Source: Anastrepha obliqua
Taxonomy: Eukaryota; Arthropoda; Insecta; Diptera; Tephritidae
Length of the DNA: 64,000 nt
Assembly (NCBI RefSeq): GCF_027943255.1
Contig: NC_072896.1
Span: 34,932,501-34,996,500, forward strand
Direction: 5' to 3'
This document shows positions 41,141 to 51,849 of the stretch, in pieces (the stretch's first letter is position 1; each line of letters begins with the position of its first letter). The notes beneath the pieces are model-generated. The model searched no databases, was not told where the DNA came from, and saw only the letters and a program-made list of their open reading frames with translations. The position numbers and the translations under genes are program-made.

Positions 41141-43379
41141 GGAATCCAAAGGAATCCATAGGGCAAGGATAAGCTCCAGTGGTATCACAATGGGCCTACG
41201 TCAGGTCTAAGTCTTTCGTTGCGACAATCACCCTACCCACCTACCTAAAATATATTCAGACATAATTAAGCCACAATATTACTTGTGAATTCTTCAAAAA
41301 GCATTGCAGGTTTTGCTACACGTCAAGTAGTTATATTTTAACTGGAAATCATACAACCCTTAGACAATGACTTTCAAAATGTTGCACATACTTTGTAGCA
41401 AGCAAAAATAGGTACAAAATTGTTGGGCCACAAATTTGATTTTCATGGATATGCCTTAATCATAAACCAACTCACATATTCCAACAACCCAACATAGAAC
41501 ATAAACTCAACAATAAAATATGAAACTGGCATGCAAATCACGCTTTGTTCAGGCCTTTCAGCAATCGCTCCACCCATTCATCTGAACATCGAAATTTACA
41601 AAACAAATGCGTTAATCTCACTTTGCACTTTGACTAAATTGCTTGCGTGTGCCGATAACCCCCACTGCTAGAAAACCACTTTCTGTAGATGCACAGCATG
41701 TCGCAGGGCTTTGATTTTATGCTACCTCGTTCTCTCCTCCACCTCGATATTATTTGACATTTGAGCAATCGGCAAATACAATATTTTATTTTATTATTTT
41801 AGAATGAAAACTCAGCAGCGTGCAAAAGACAGGCTGTCTTCTCATTCAACGCCCTCATAAAGCAAGTGTTTTTGGCAAATAAATAAAACATTTAAATGCA
41901 ATAAATATCGGGTGTAGAGTAATACAAAAATATGTATATTCGCCAGCTATATACCGTTATATATATTTATATTTATATATATAATATATATATTATATCT
42001 GTGCTGAGGCGATATCAAATTTGAAAATTGTTTGCTTGCACATTCGTTTTTGGCACGAGCAAGTGAAAATTTTTAATCTTTTCCTACACAACAACACATG
42101 GCTGCCAACCACTCATTTCAGGGCATAGAAAAATAGCAACAACAAATACAAAGTATCACAATACAATAAAATTCAATGCAATACATTCGCCTGCAGCCTA
42201 CTTTAAGGCGTGCTCACGCTCCACTTCTAATGCCTGTCATGCAGTTGAAAAATAGCAAGTACACAACCCTCTGTGGCCTACGAGTAATAAAATTTTTTCA
42301 TTCGACACTTTTCGCAGCGCTCGTATACAAATATCAGAAAATTACATACTCTCAGGCGCGCAAAGCCAGACTCGCTTGTAGCCGCTTGCACCACTTCACG
42401 CGCACTTCTTCATGCGCTCTATCCTATCGGCATTGTCTACTCGATGGAAAATATAATAAAAATATAATTTTTCGTTTTGGCGACACTTGACGCCTTTCCG
42501 TTTCCTGTCGATGGCTTCTTGTATGAGTGTGCATAAATATATACAAAGCAACAATAGCAAAACTTAACATAGATATGCACAGTCTTTGAACTCTTATCTT
42601 GGTTTAGTTATTGGCTTGTTTCGTGTTTTGGCTTTCCAGTTGCCAAAACAGCGGTCACAAACGAGTTGCTGTTTGCTGTTTGTTGACGTCTTTCCTTAAG
42701 CCAACGCATACGCATAACTCGACAACACTTTCATAGCACTCTCACACACACACACACATATAGAGGTTCACACACACACACATAGAAGTTCACACTCACT
42801 GGCAGTCGCATGCTGTCACGCCTATTTTGATATATTCTTTTCTTGCTTGAACTTTGAACGCCTTTACAATGCAAAAAAACGGGCTTTGCACAAAGAAAAT
42901 ATTTCGTTGCATGCTGTTAGGCGCCAATGTGCTTACCCACAATTTTCAAATATACACACATTTGTATGGGACGATTTGCATTCAGTAATTGAATTTTTCT
43001 GCAATTTATTGTCAGCAGGCGGCGCGACACAAGCAACTAGAAAGGGTTGGAAGAACACAAAAATGCGAGCAAATGGAATATTTAATATATTATATTTTGA
43101 ATCGAAAAGGCAATAATGAATATTCAATACAAGAAATGGGGCATGCATTTAGGAGGCTTATAAGAAGTGAATTTAAAAAAGAAAAAAAATATTTGAAAAA
43201 GTCAAAAAATATGTGGGTAAAATTTTCGTAGCAGAAAAATATCAAATCATACAAAAACAAAATTATTTCCTTGCATATATAAAACTGTACACCACTCAGC
43301 TGGGTATTCGACCAAATCAAATTTTCTATCTAAAGATTTTATATAAATAGTACTTGACATAGCTACAGTCGTACTAATT
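41141..43379. other. Spacer with 3' UTR remnant and microsatellites
   Basis: At 41170-41235, GTGGTATCACAATGGGCC and CAGGTCTAAGT resemble the 3' ends of other RNase H elements here. The rest is AT-rich with ATAT runs near 41960 and CACACACA near 42745 and 42770. Short frames at 42176-43231 show no domain. Confidence 0.45.
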
Positions 43380-43575
43380 AATAAATTTTTTGGTTTTTAT
43401 GTTTCAGATATTTTTAAAATTATTAGTATTAAAAAACAAATGTTTTCATTTTTGTATGTAAAAGGAGTTAAATAAAAAAGGCTAAAATATTTAAATATCG
43501 TTTTTCATTTTTTTATTGTAAAAAAAAATTCCTGAAACTACCCTAATTTTTCAAGCTCTGGACCACCGGGACCCC
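43380..43575. mobile_element. TTAA-type element, right end only
   Basis: AT-rich sequence ends CCACCGGGACCCC immediately before TTAA (43576-43579), the pattern of the other G-run/TTAA elements. The left end was not found, so this call is weak. Confidence 0.4.
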
Positions 43576-43869
43576 TTAAGACAGTCAAGTCTTATCACCC
43601 ATATATGCGAAATACGCTCGGAGATTCGCATAAAAAGCTCATTAATGCAATGTATTACTCAAAATTGGGCTTGGTCAGAACGACAATAATATGTAGACGA
43701 TTGAGTACGACTCTCGACTTATTAATTAATGGTTTGATGTTCCGAGAAGTATCTACTGTCAAACGTTAGAGGGTGTTTAGTTCAATTTAAGTTCCACACC
43801 ACGACTTCAGCCACAGGTTTTTTACGCTTCCACTTCACAAAACAAAAAAAAACCATAAAAAAACAACCA

Positions 43870-44150
43870 AAACAAAAGTCAATAATCAATAGTAATGACT
43901 CACTAGGCAATAATAAGTAATTAATAGTCGAAAGTCAATATTGAAAAATCGTATATCCCCGGTCGGTAGTTAATAGTTATAATCTAAATATGTAGTTAGT
44001 TACAGTCAGTAATCTAAAATCAACAGTTATTAGTCGTTAGTGATTAGTCATTAGTCAGTAGTCAGTAGTCAATAGTCAAGAATCATTTATTAGCTGTCAG
44101 TAATCAATAGTCAGCTCAAGTAGTCAACGATAGTCAAGCTTTACTCTTGT
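43870..44150. repeat. Degenerate AGTCAAT/AGTCAGT simple repeat, block 1
   Basis: Dozens of near-copies of a 7-base unit such as AGTCAAT, AGTCAGT and TTAGTCA (for example CAGTAGTCAGTAGTCAATAG near 44060). It ends at an R1-like fragment. Matching blocks are at 44940-45210, 51585-51620 (inverse strand) and 57398-57450. Confidence 0.8.
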
Positions 44151-44229
44151 ACGGCAGCGAGGTGTGCAAAACCAAGCGCATCGCACTAATGGCTGTACAA
44201 CGAACAGCGGCATTCAGAGTTGCGCTGCA

Positions 44230-44745
44230 GTTTCAGATTCAAAAAAAAACGGAAACACTCCACCACTGGCGCCGCGGAACAGAAATGTCAAACCATGCAG
44301 CGGTAGTAAAGCCAATAGGCCACTGAATCGAGTGGCAGATGGATGGCGAAACTCATTCCAACAATAGGCAAATGGGTCCAAAGCAACTTCGGGGAACAAA
44401 ATTAATTCATGATTCAGTTCATGTCGGGCCACGTATATTTCCGGAAATGCCTATACCGTATGGGTAAAGTATGCGACCCAAAGTGCATATACTGCGAAGC
44501 ACCGAGCCATGACGCCGAACACACGTTCTTTAGTTGCAACAGATGACTCGTGGAAGGAGGCGCTCTGAAAGAACGTATTGGCAATATCGCGCCGTCCAAT
44601 ATAATCGCCAAATACTTGAACGCGAGGACAGCTGGAGTGCAGTTAAAAGATAGATTGAAGACGCATTACGAAAAAAATATATACCTCGACACAGTACAAC
44701 AGACAGAGACTGGCTACAAATATGGTGGACAAATATGTGGGTGAA
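44230..44745 (+). pseudogene. R1-clade C-terminal fragment
   Basis: Plus strand from about 44410: MSGHVYFRKCLYRMGKVCDP then KCIYCEAPSHDAEHTFFSC, the C-x2-C...H...C zinc motif of R1 proteins. Then GALKERIGNIAPSNIIAKYL and the tail to TGA at 44742. One stop follows the zinc motif. Upstream sequence is shifted. It lies between blocks of AGTCAAT repeat. Confidence 0.8.
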
Positions 44746-44939
44746 TAGATACAATACATTTCATCGGCAGAAGTAATGCAGAGAGTAGTTTAGGGAAGGG
44801 AATTTTCCCAGAAGAGGAGAAGGGATTGTCTATACTCAATAGAAATTAGGACACAGTTAGTAAGTATTAAGGGTATCCAGTGAACAATACTCAATAGCTA
44901 ATAATCTAAATAAATTCATATTACTTTAAAAATTAAAGA

Positions 44940-45215
44940 AAACGTTCTACTTATTAGTCAATAGTCAATAGTCCACAGTCAATAGTCGTTAGTCACAAAT
45001 CAATAGCAAAAAATCTAAGTGGCCCTTTGTTCCTCCCAGGAACCATAGAAAACCCTCGAAAGTTAATAGTCGAGAAGAAATAATGCCGAGCCAATGGCAG
45101 ATAGTCATTAGTTAGTATTCAATTACCAAAAGCCTATAACCAGTACCCATTAGCACAAAGGAAGTAGTAATTAGTTAGTAATCAATAATCAATATTTAAC
45201 AGAGATAAATTATGA
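44940..45215. repeat. Degenerate AGTCAAT simple repeat, block 2
   Basis: ATTAGTCAATAGTCAATAGT near 44953 and many variants up to 45200 (GTAATTAGTTAGTAATCAAT). Same unit as block 1, on the same strand. Confidence 0.75.
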
Positions 45216-45369
45216 AGATTATTGGTAAGTTTTGGAACGTCTTTTCTATTTAATATCTCACCGACCTAACAACGGTGACAAATTCCATGGGCAGTTGAAA
45301 TCTCTGCTATAGATAGTGCGCCTTTTAAAACATCGTGCGAACTAAGTACAGAGTTTTCAGTCTTCTGAA

Positions 45370-45800
45370 TATCGGCATACGAGTCTATAGCTGTTTACGA
45401 AACATCATATGGCAAAACAATGAAATGAACACAAAAAGCAAAGTAAGGGTTAATAAAACTTGCATTCGACCACTAATGACGTATGCCATTGAAACACCCG
45501 CAGACATAACAGCTACAGAACGTGCGATATCAATTATCGAAATGCGAGCTCTTAGTCATACCCTACGAGATCTTATGCGGAATGAAAGCATAAGAGAAAT
45601 GTGTGAAATGCTCGATATATTAAAATGGAGCCGGAAAAGAAGACGAGATTTGAAGCCACAAGTCCTCAAAATGACCGACGACCGCTAGGGGAAACTTGTG
45701 ATGACCGGGAAACCAAAAACAATGCGCACGCAAGGAAAATCACCAAAGAGATGCAAAGAGTGCTGACATCGGAATCAACATCTAATCATTAATAAAACTG
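45370..45800 (+). pseudogene. RT thumb and C-terminus of an endonuclease-RT non-LTR element
   Basis: Plus strand 45424-45688 is open: MNTKSKVRVNKTCIRPLMTY, AIETPADITATERAISIIEM, TLRDLMRNESIREMCEMLDI, KWSRKRRRDLKPQVLKMTDD. After the stop the tail can be followed as GKPKTMRTQGKSPKR in shifted frame. This is the common endonuclease-RT tail seen in many arthropods. The RT core is missing. It has no tail of A. Confidence 0.8.
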
Positions 45801-46108
45801 ATTTTTGTATTGCATATTAATATGTCCTTGTAGTACGGCCACTGATGTAGTGAACAACATATTAAATTTTCAGGCGATTCGGTTGTAAATTTTTTTTTTT
45901 TTGGAAACACTAGGCCGAAAAAAGTAATTTCAAGATAAATGAGTTTAAAGTTTGTGGTACAGCGGATTGTTCTCTACCTAGTTACTGAGCTGTAGAAGCT
46001 ATAATCTTGAGAATTCTCGCATGAAAATTTCCCAGTATATTCTTAAAATGCTATACTTTCGAAACATCGAAAAAATGTTTTTTTTTCAAATTTTTAGACC
46101 AAACGCTC
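45801..46108. other. Spacer up to the BEL insertion site
   Basis: Nothing recognised. The last five bases CGCTC (46104-46108) are repeated after the element at 51569-51573. Confidence 0.5.
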
Positions 46109-46547
46109 TGTTGGGCCACCAAGCTTTTTTGGCAGCTATTAATTTTGAAATAAATTAAACACTTTAATTTTCAAACCACTTTATAATTTTATTTTTCACA
46201 CTTAGGGTTTACGCGTTCGTGTGTTTGTTATTCCCTGTACAAATGTTTAAGTTCACCGGCCACAGCTGATGTCAAGATTCAAGTCTCGAAATATTTGCTT
46301 AGCACAGCTTATATATAATGTATGTACATAAGAATGCGTTGATACGAACGTTAGGAAAATGACAAATATAGGATAATGTGTCTTAATATAATTCAAGGAC
46401 AAGTACAAGGATTAGGGTGACCAGGTGTTACGAGTTAAAAATATTACAATCTTATAAGTAAGACTACAATACTAAATTATTTAATAAAAACTATACAATT
46501 AACCCTATACTTAAATTATGTCATGAAGTTAGGTGCTGCTCCCAACA
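46109..46547 (-). repeat. BEL/Pao 3' LTR
   Basis: Starts TGTTGGGCCACC and ends GCTCCCAACA on the plus strand. The end of the pol frame overlaps its inner edge by about 30 bases. Confidence 0.95.
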
Positions 46548-47607
46548 TCCTCCCCTCCGTTGAAAGTTCAGGGCTTTCAACTGATTCCTTAGTCGGAAGG
46601 AGGCACAATTTAGTAACAGCTCGACGTGTAAGGCCAGTGGATGTACGTAGAACAGCTACTCGTGCAACACCGTCCTCACCAGTAATAACTTCGATGACGC
46701 GCGCAAGAGGCGACTTAAGAGGCGCTTTAATGCATACAATATCGTTGATTTGCACATTGGGGTGAGGGGTGCGCCATTTTGCTCTTTGTTGAAAAAGAGT
46801 GAGGTATTCTTCGCTCCACCGTTTCCAAAATAGTTGTTAGAAGTATGTGACACGCTGCCAGTGACCGAGTGGATTGTAATTCAAATGCGTGATGTTAGGC
46901 TCAGGAGCAGCTGTAAGCGGGCCGCCAATAAGAAAATGACCTGGAGTTAAAACATCAAGGTCTTCTGGATTTTCTGAAAGAGGTACAAGAGGTTAATTAT
47001 AGCAGAGATTTGACATACCAATGTACGCAGTTCATCGAAACCAAGAATTGCAGAGCGAAGAGTGCGGTACAGGTGCTGTTTAGCCATTTTTACTGCGGCT
47101 TCCCACAAGCCGCCGAAATGTGGTGAACGAGGTGGTATGAATCGCCAGTCGAAACCATTGTTGAGGTAGTGAACGTGAACCTTACTGCGGTGCTCTTGGC
47201 TTAGGAGTAGGCGTTTTAGGTCTCTCAACTCGTTCTTAGCGCCTACGAAATTGGTTGCGTTGTCTGACCAAATACAGCTTGGCATGGCGCGTGTTGTCGT
47301 AAATAGCTTGAGAGCTTCCAAAAAAGCACCTGTTGGAAAGTCCCTCACTAGCTCCCTCCATACGGCCTTGGTTGCGAAACAGATGAAGACGCTGATATAA
47401 CATTTCTGGGGTGACTTATTACGGGTTTCGGGTTTGAAGTAAAATGGACCGCAGTAGTCCACTCCTGTGACGATGAAGGCTCGTGAGGCCTGAATGCGCT
47501 CCTTAGGCAAATCAGCCATGATGTGCTCAAAAGGTTTTCGAGCTATTGTTGATAGTGCAGACCGTTTAGAATTTCTGGTGCCTCTAAGGTGTCGCGCGTC
47601 ATCGAAT
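46516..47607 (-). pseudogene. BEL/Pao integrase and pol C-terminus
   Basis: The minus-strand open frame 47519-46947 carries the integrase core: IVTGVDYCGPFYF (D), IWSDNATNFVGA (D) and FGGLWEAAVKMAKQHLYRTL (E). All three catalytic residues are intact. A short deletion near 46995 shifts the frame. The rest reads LSENPEDLDVLTPGHFLIGG, PLGHWQRVTYF with a TAA, then WKRWSEEYLTLFQQRAKWRT and the tail NDIVCIKAPLKSPLARVIEV (DUF5641-like), ending TGA at 46516 inside the LTR. The zinc-binding N-terminal domain is missing. Two lesions make it inactive. Confidence 0.9.
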
Positions 47608-47611
47608 TTAA

Positions 47612-48350
47612 GGGGGGGGGGGGGGGGGTAGGGTCACAAAATCGAAATTTTTTTTCTTCACTCATCTTATAGTAAATCATTTCAAGAATGTTGTGTCAAA
47701 ATTTTAAGTGGATCGGAGCAGAACTCTCAAAGTTATAGCCTTTGTAGGCACTCTACCTCGAATGCGGAGCATAGATAATTTTTCAGAGTCATTTTTTCAA
47801 ACGCGTTTTTCCCGAAACGACTTCTTAAAAGTCGGTGCCAATCACAACTCCGAAACTATTCAACCGATTCTTTTGAAATTTGGCACACGTTTTCTAAATC
47901 AAAAATACCTCCCCCCTACACTGTTTTTTTTTTATTTTTTGTTTTTTAAGGTTGTTTTTCACTTACAAATATGGCGAAATTTTTCGCCAAAAATGCTCGT
48001 TTTACGTTTTTTTGCCACCAAAACTACAAAAATGAAAAAAAAAAATTTTTATTAATGTAGGGGGGAGCATTACGTCATACTTTAACTGAAAAATTCGACT
48101 TTTTTAGTTTCAGATGATTCTACGACGAATGCCGATTGGCACCGCAGAGCACCTCTCGAAAAACATATCTCCAAAAAAAACTCTGTCATGGGCTTATTTG
48201 TCAATATTTTATTATTAATATTTTTTAAAAACTTATTGAAAAGATGTACAATAACATGTAACTGATTTTATTAAAGTATCTTAAGCCATATTTCTGTAAA
48301 AAATTCACAAAACAAGTGTTTTTTTTTTAGCGCTAAACCCTACCTCCCCC
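47612..48350. mobile_element. TTAA-flanked non-coding element, family 2, in BEL pol
   Basis: Flanked by TTAA at 47608-47611 and 48351-48354. The left end is a run of 17 G followed by TAGGGT; the right end is the inverse of GGGGGAGGTAGGGTTT. It is 739 bp, AT-rich, with no coding frame of note. It contains TCAAAATTTTAAGTGGATCGG and TCTCAAAGTTATAG-like phrases. It lies in the deleted part of BEL pol, so it inserted after or together with that deletion. Confidence 0.88.
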
Positions 48351-48354
48351 TTAA

Positions 48355-50800
48355 GGAAGGTTTCCCTTTCTGCATCAGAAATGTGATGAAGGTCCCGCCA
48401 CAAAATGCACTGGAAAATGTTGTCGGCTGCAGAGACGCGAACGCAACGATACATCTTGCAAATGTCTCCAATAAGTGCAACGGGAAACGTACGAAAGCGA
48501 ATAAAAGGTTTGGGTTGTATGGTCGGCCTCGCCATTAGAATCTCGTTTAATGAGAGGCCCGAAGTTGTGACAGCAGAACCATCAAAAACGACCCTGAGCT
48601 TTGTTGTGGAGCTATCTTCCTTGCGCTCAAGGCTCTCAAATCGTCGCTTTGCTTGTGTGTATGATTCGCCTAATGATTCTGTGCCGAGTTTCCAAGGTAA
48701 GCGAACCGAGTACTCGCCTGAAGGTAAACGCGAAACATTTTGCTGAAAATGCGCCTCGCAGTCGAGCTCCTCCCTTGTTGTTTTAGTGATTGGCTCAAAA
48801 ACGTGATCTACTTCCCAGAAGCGACGTACCAAATCGTCTAGTCGGGTATCAGAGTCGATGTCTCTCGAAGACCTTTGATTGGCCACAAATGACGAAAGCT
48901 TAGAAGTCTGTTGACCACCACCTGATATCACCCAACCGAGAACAGTTTTTTGAAGAACTGGAAATCCGGGCGCCAACTGCATCTGTCCAACGCAGAGAAG
49001 TTCGAAAAATAGTCCTGCTCCGATGAGCAAGTCAATACGCTGAGGTATGTTGAAATTGGGATCAGCTAGTTGGATGTTCGAAGGGACGTTCCAGTCCGCG
49101 ATGCTCACTGAAAAACCAGGCTGATTGTCAGTGATTGTTTGAACAACGACGGAAGTGATGTGCGTTGAGAAATCTGAAGTCCGCGACTTCAGTACGACAT
49201 TGGCCGAATAGCCTTCAGTTGACAGGTTGGCATCCCCGATGCCCGAAACTGCCGCCGAATATTTGGTCCTACGAAGTTGTAATTGATTAGTAAAACGATT
49301 TGTAATAAAGTGAAGCTGGGAACCCGAATCCAAAAGCGCCCGACATGGCACGAAGGTACCAGCACGATTTTTGACAAAAATGACTGCAGTGGCTAGAAGC
49401 ACAGCATCAGATGGAGATCTCGAAGTGAGGGCATGGCCAGGGACAGATGATGTTGCAGCTATGGTGTTTGATTGCAACGTGGGTGGTTGCGTGACTGAGC
49501 CTGATATAGAAGTTGAAGCAGAAGATGTGCGGTCAAAATGCAAAAGCGTGTGGTGTTTCAGTTGACAATCTCTACAGGATCCAGATTTGCAATCTCTCAT
49601 CTGATGACCACCCTTTAGACAATTAAGGCAAAGTGAGAGCTTCTTGACTTCTTTTTGGCGAAGGTTTGGAGAAAGAGTGGAAAATCGCTGACAGTGGTAA
49701 ATTCTATGATCAGGGCACCGACAAAAGGCGCAACCACCTACAGAGGCATTCGAAACGACAAATGATTTTCTTATATTTGTACTTACAGTTTTACTGTTTC
49801 TTTCAACTTGATCCGTTTGGGTTTGTATGGCATGCTCCACATTTTCAAGGGTACGACACCGCTTTTCCAAAAATACAGCTAACTGATCCCACGACGGCAG
49901 TTCGTTGCTAGATGAATTTTCTTCCCACTTGGATTGAGTAGCCTTGTCCAACTTCTGGATTAGTAGTTCAACTATGATGCAGTCAGCGATTTGTTCTTGT
50001 GATCCAAGCGACTGCAACGCGCGTATGTGTGATGTAACCTTGTCCGTCAACTCCCGCAACTTGCTTGCGGATGCATCTGCCCTGTCCAGCCCAAAGATCT
50101 GTCTGATGTGTGCCTGAAATATAATTCGCTTGTTATCAAAACGTTTTTTGAGTAAATCTAATGCATTTTTATAATTAGTTTCATTTATCTCCAGAGATTG
50201 GATAGTATCCAAAGCAGCACCACTCAAGCAGGAACGCAGGTATTGCAGCTTATCGCTTTGCGTTAGGTCGCCATCGTTGTCAATGACGGAGGGGAACATC
50301 GAGAAAAAGTTGCTCCACTCGGTGTACGCGCCACTAAATTTCGGTAGCATTAGCAAAGGCAGACGAGAACGATTGGCATTCACGATGATCGACTGCGAGT
50401 CACCAGTGTTCGCTCTAAATGTCGAGCAGTGCTGACCTGTGCTACGTCTCCCAATCTCTCGTTGCAGGTTTGCCTTAAGTTTCACTAATGTAGCATCGAA
50501 TTTGCAGGGCAAGTCACTGGCAATAGACTCAAAGTCCATTTCCTCCAAACTGGTGTGAGCGGCGGTGAATGTTGCTTTCAAATCTCCCACTGATTCCATG
50601 ATTGCTGCCAAGCCGTACTCATCCATGCCTTGTAGCATTTCGGTGTTCATCTCTGCTGCTGTATGCTCAAGTCGATTAAAGACTGACACTGTTTTCAGTT
50701 TTAAAAACGACACGCGATCTGAAGACGGTTGCCGACTCGATGGTACAGTATGTGGTGAATCGCTTCTAATGAAGGTACCATTACCTGGACTGAACGACAT
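48355..50800 (-). pseudogene. BEL/Pao gag-protease-RT polyprotein, truncated
   Basis: The open frame starts at the ATG at 50800 (MSFSPGNGTFIRSDSP); upstream codons lack an ATG. Residues about 130-330 form the gag domain of the DUF1759 kind (LPLLMLPKFSGAYTEWSNFF, DKLQYLRSCLSGAALDTIQS). Cysteine motifs follow at about 355-420 (CAFCRCPDHRIYHC, CLNCLKGGHQMRDC). The aspartic protease (DUF1758 kind) has LLDSGSQLHFI near 488. RT begins near 736 with TKLRVVFDGSA and LIGDICKMYRCV, then stops at ILWRD. The protein would bind and package RNA, cleave itself and start copying, but RT is cut off and the frame runs into the TTAA element. Confidence 0.93.
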
Positions 50801-51106
50801 GTTGAACGTTGGACTTTTAAAATTAACTGACCGGTTATATTGATAGCGCACGAATTTATAGGCACGGTTCTATGTACACGGAAACCGTTGAAAAAGTTAG
50901 TAAATAGGAATATATATTAGGTTGCGGTTTTAACTGTTTTGTTTTACAAGTCCCGCACAAAGTTAACAAACGGTTTTATTTATTGGGTAGGTATTAAACG
51001 ACTACGCGACAATAATTAACTACCGTAACACGATATTTTCGAAGGGATAACAAATGTTATTATATTGAATAATAATTTCTATTTTACACAATTAGAACAC
51101 ACGAAT

Positions 51107-51124
51107 ATCACGTCGGGGTCACCA
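51107..51124 (-). other. Primer binding site, tRNA-Trp type
   Basis: Four bases inside the 5' LTR the minus strand reads TGGTGACCCCGACGTGAT. Its complement, ATCACGTCGGGGTCACCA, equals the 3' end of insect tRNA-Trp as I recall it. The tRNA identity rests on memory, the position on the sequence. Confidence 0.75.
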
Positions 51125-51128
51125 AAAA

Positions 51129-51568
51129 TGTTGGGCCACCAAGCTTTTTTGGCAGCTATTAATTTTGAAATAAATTAAACACTTTAATTTTCAAACCACT
51201 TTATAATTTTATTTTTCACACTTAGAGTTTACGCGTTCGTGTGTTTGTTATTCCCTGTACAAATGTTTAAGTTCACCGGCCACAGCTGATGTCAAGATTC
51301 AAGTCTCGAAATATTTGCTTAGCACAGCTTATATATAATGTATGTACATAAGAATGCGTTGATACGAACGTTAGGAAAATGACAAATATAGGATAATGTG
51401 TATTAATATAATTCAAGAACAAGTACAAGGATTAGGGTGACCAGGTGTTACGAGTTAAAAATATTACAATCTTATAAGTTAGACTACAATACTAAATTAT
51501 TTAATAAAAACTATACAATAAACCCTATACTTAAATTATGTCATGTAAATTAGGTGCTGCTCCCAACA
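51129..51568 (-). repeat. BEL/Pao 5' LTR
   Basis: Near-identical to 46109-46547. The differences include a G/A in CTTAGAGTTT, TATTAATA versus TCTTAATA and GTAAAT versus GAAGT near the end. It should hold the promoter and poly(A) site; I did not identify them with certainty. Confidence 0.95.
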
Positions 51569-51845
51569 CGCTCTGTCGAGCACATTTTGCTTATTACTGA
51601 CTATTGACTACTAACTTTAAGCTTTTGAGTTTTTAACTCTCACGACTAAATACATAACCACTTTCCCTGCTTAATCAGTTTTTGCATTTTTTTTTTATTG
51701 TATTTTCTTTTTTCAGCTTACACTTTGAAATCTTCTGGTCACTGCTAAAATTATTCTTTTTTCCAAATAACAACTTTTTTTTCATTAAAATAAAAAAACT
51801 AAGCAACAATTTTCTTTTGGTTTTGTATAATGTAATTAGTATGAT
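51569..51845. other. Spacer after BEL with inverse AGTCAAT block
   Basis: TTACTGACTATTGACTACTA at 51593-51612 is the inverse-strand form of the AGTCAAT repeat. The remainder is T-rich. Confidence 0.5.
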
Positions 51846-51849
51846 GACA

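Larger units (their letters stand above)
46109..51568 (-). mobile_element. BEL/Pao LTR retrotransposon, defective
   Basis: LTRs of 439 and 440 bp (46109-46547, 51129-51568) begin TGTTGGG and end CCCAACA. A 5 bp duplication CGCTC flanks the element. The coding strand is minus, so the right LTR is the 5' LTR. A polypurine tract (GGAGGGGAGGA on the minus strand, 46548-46558) precedes the 3' LTR. The LTRs differ at about eight positions by eye, roughly 98% identity. Most of the RT, the RNase H and the integrase N-terminus are missing, and a TTAA element sits in that gap. Confidence 0.95.

Noticed and set aside
46000..46108. Possible TTAA-type element next to the BEL LTR
   Set aside because: There is no G-run end, TTAA pair or matching inverted end; only AT-rich similarity.
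49189..49911. Several plus-strand frames across the BEL gag-pol region
   Set aside because: They are shadows of the long minus-strand gag-protease frame.
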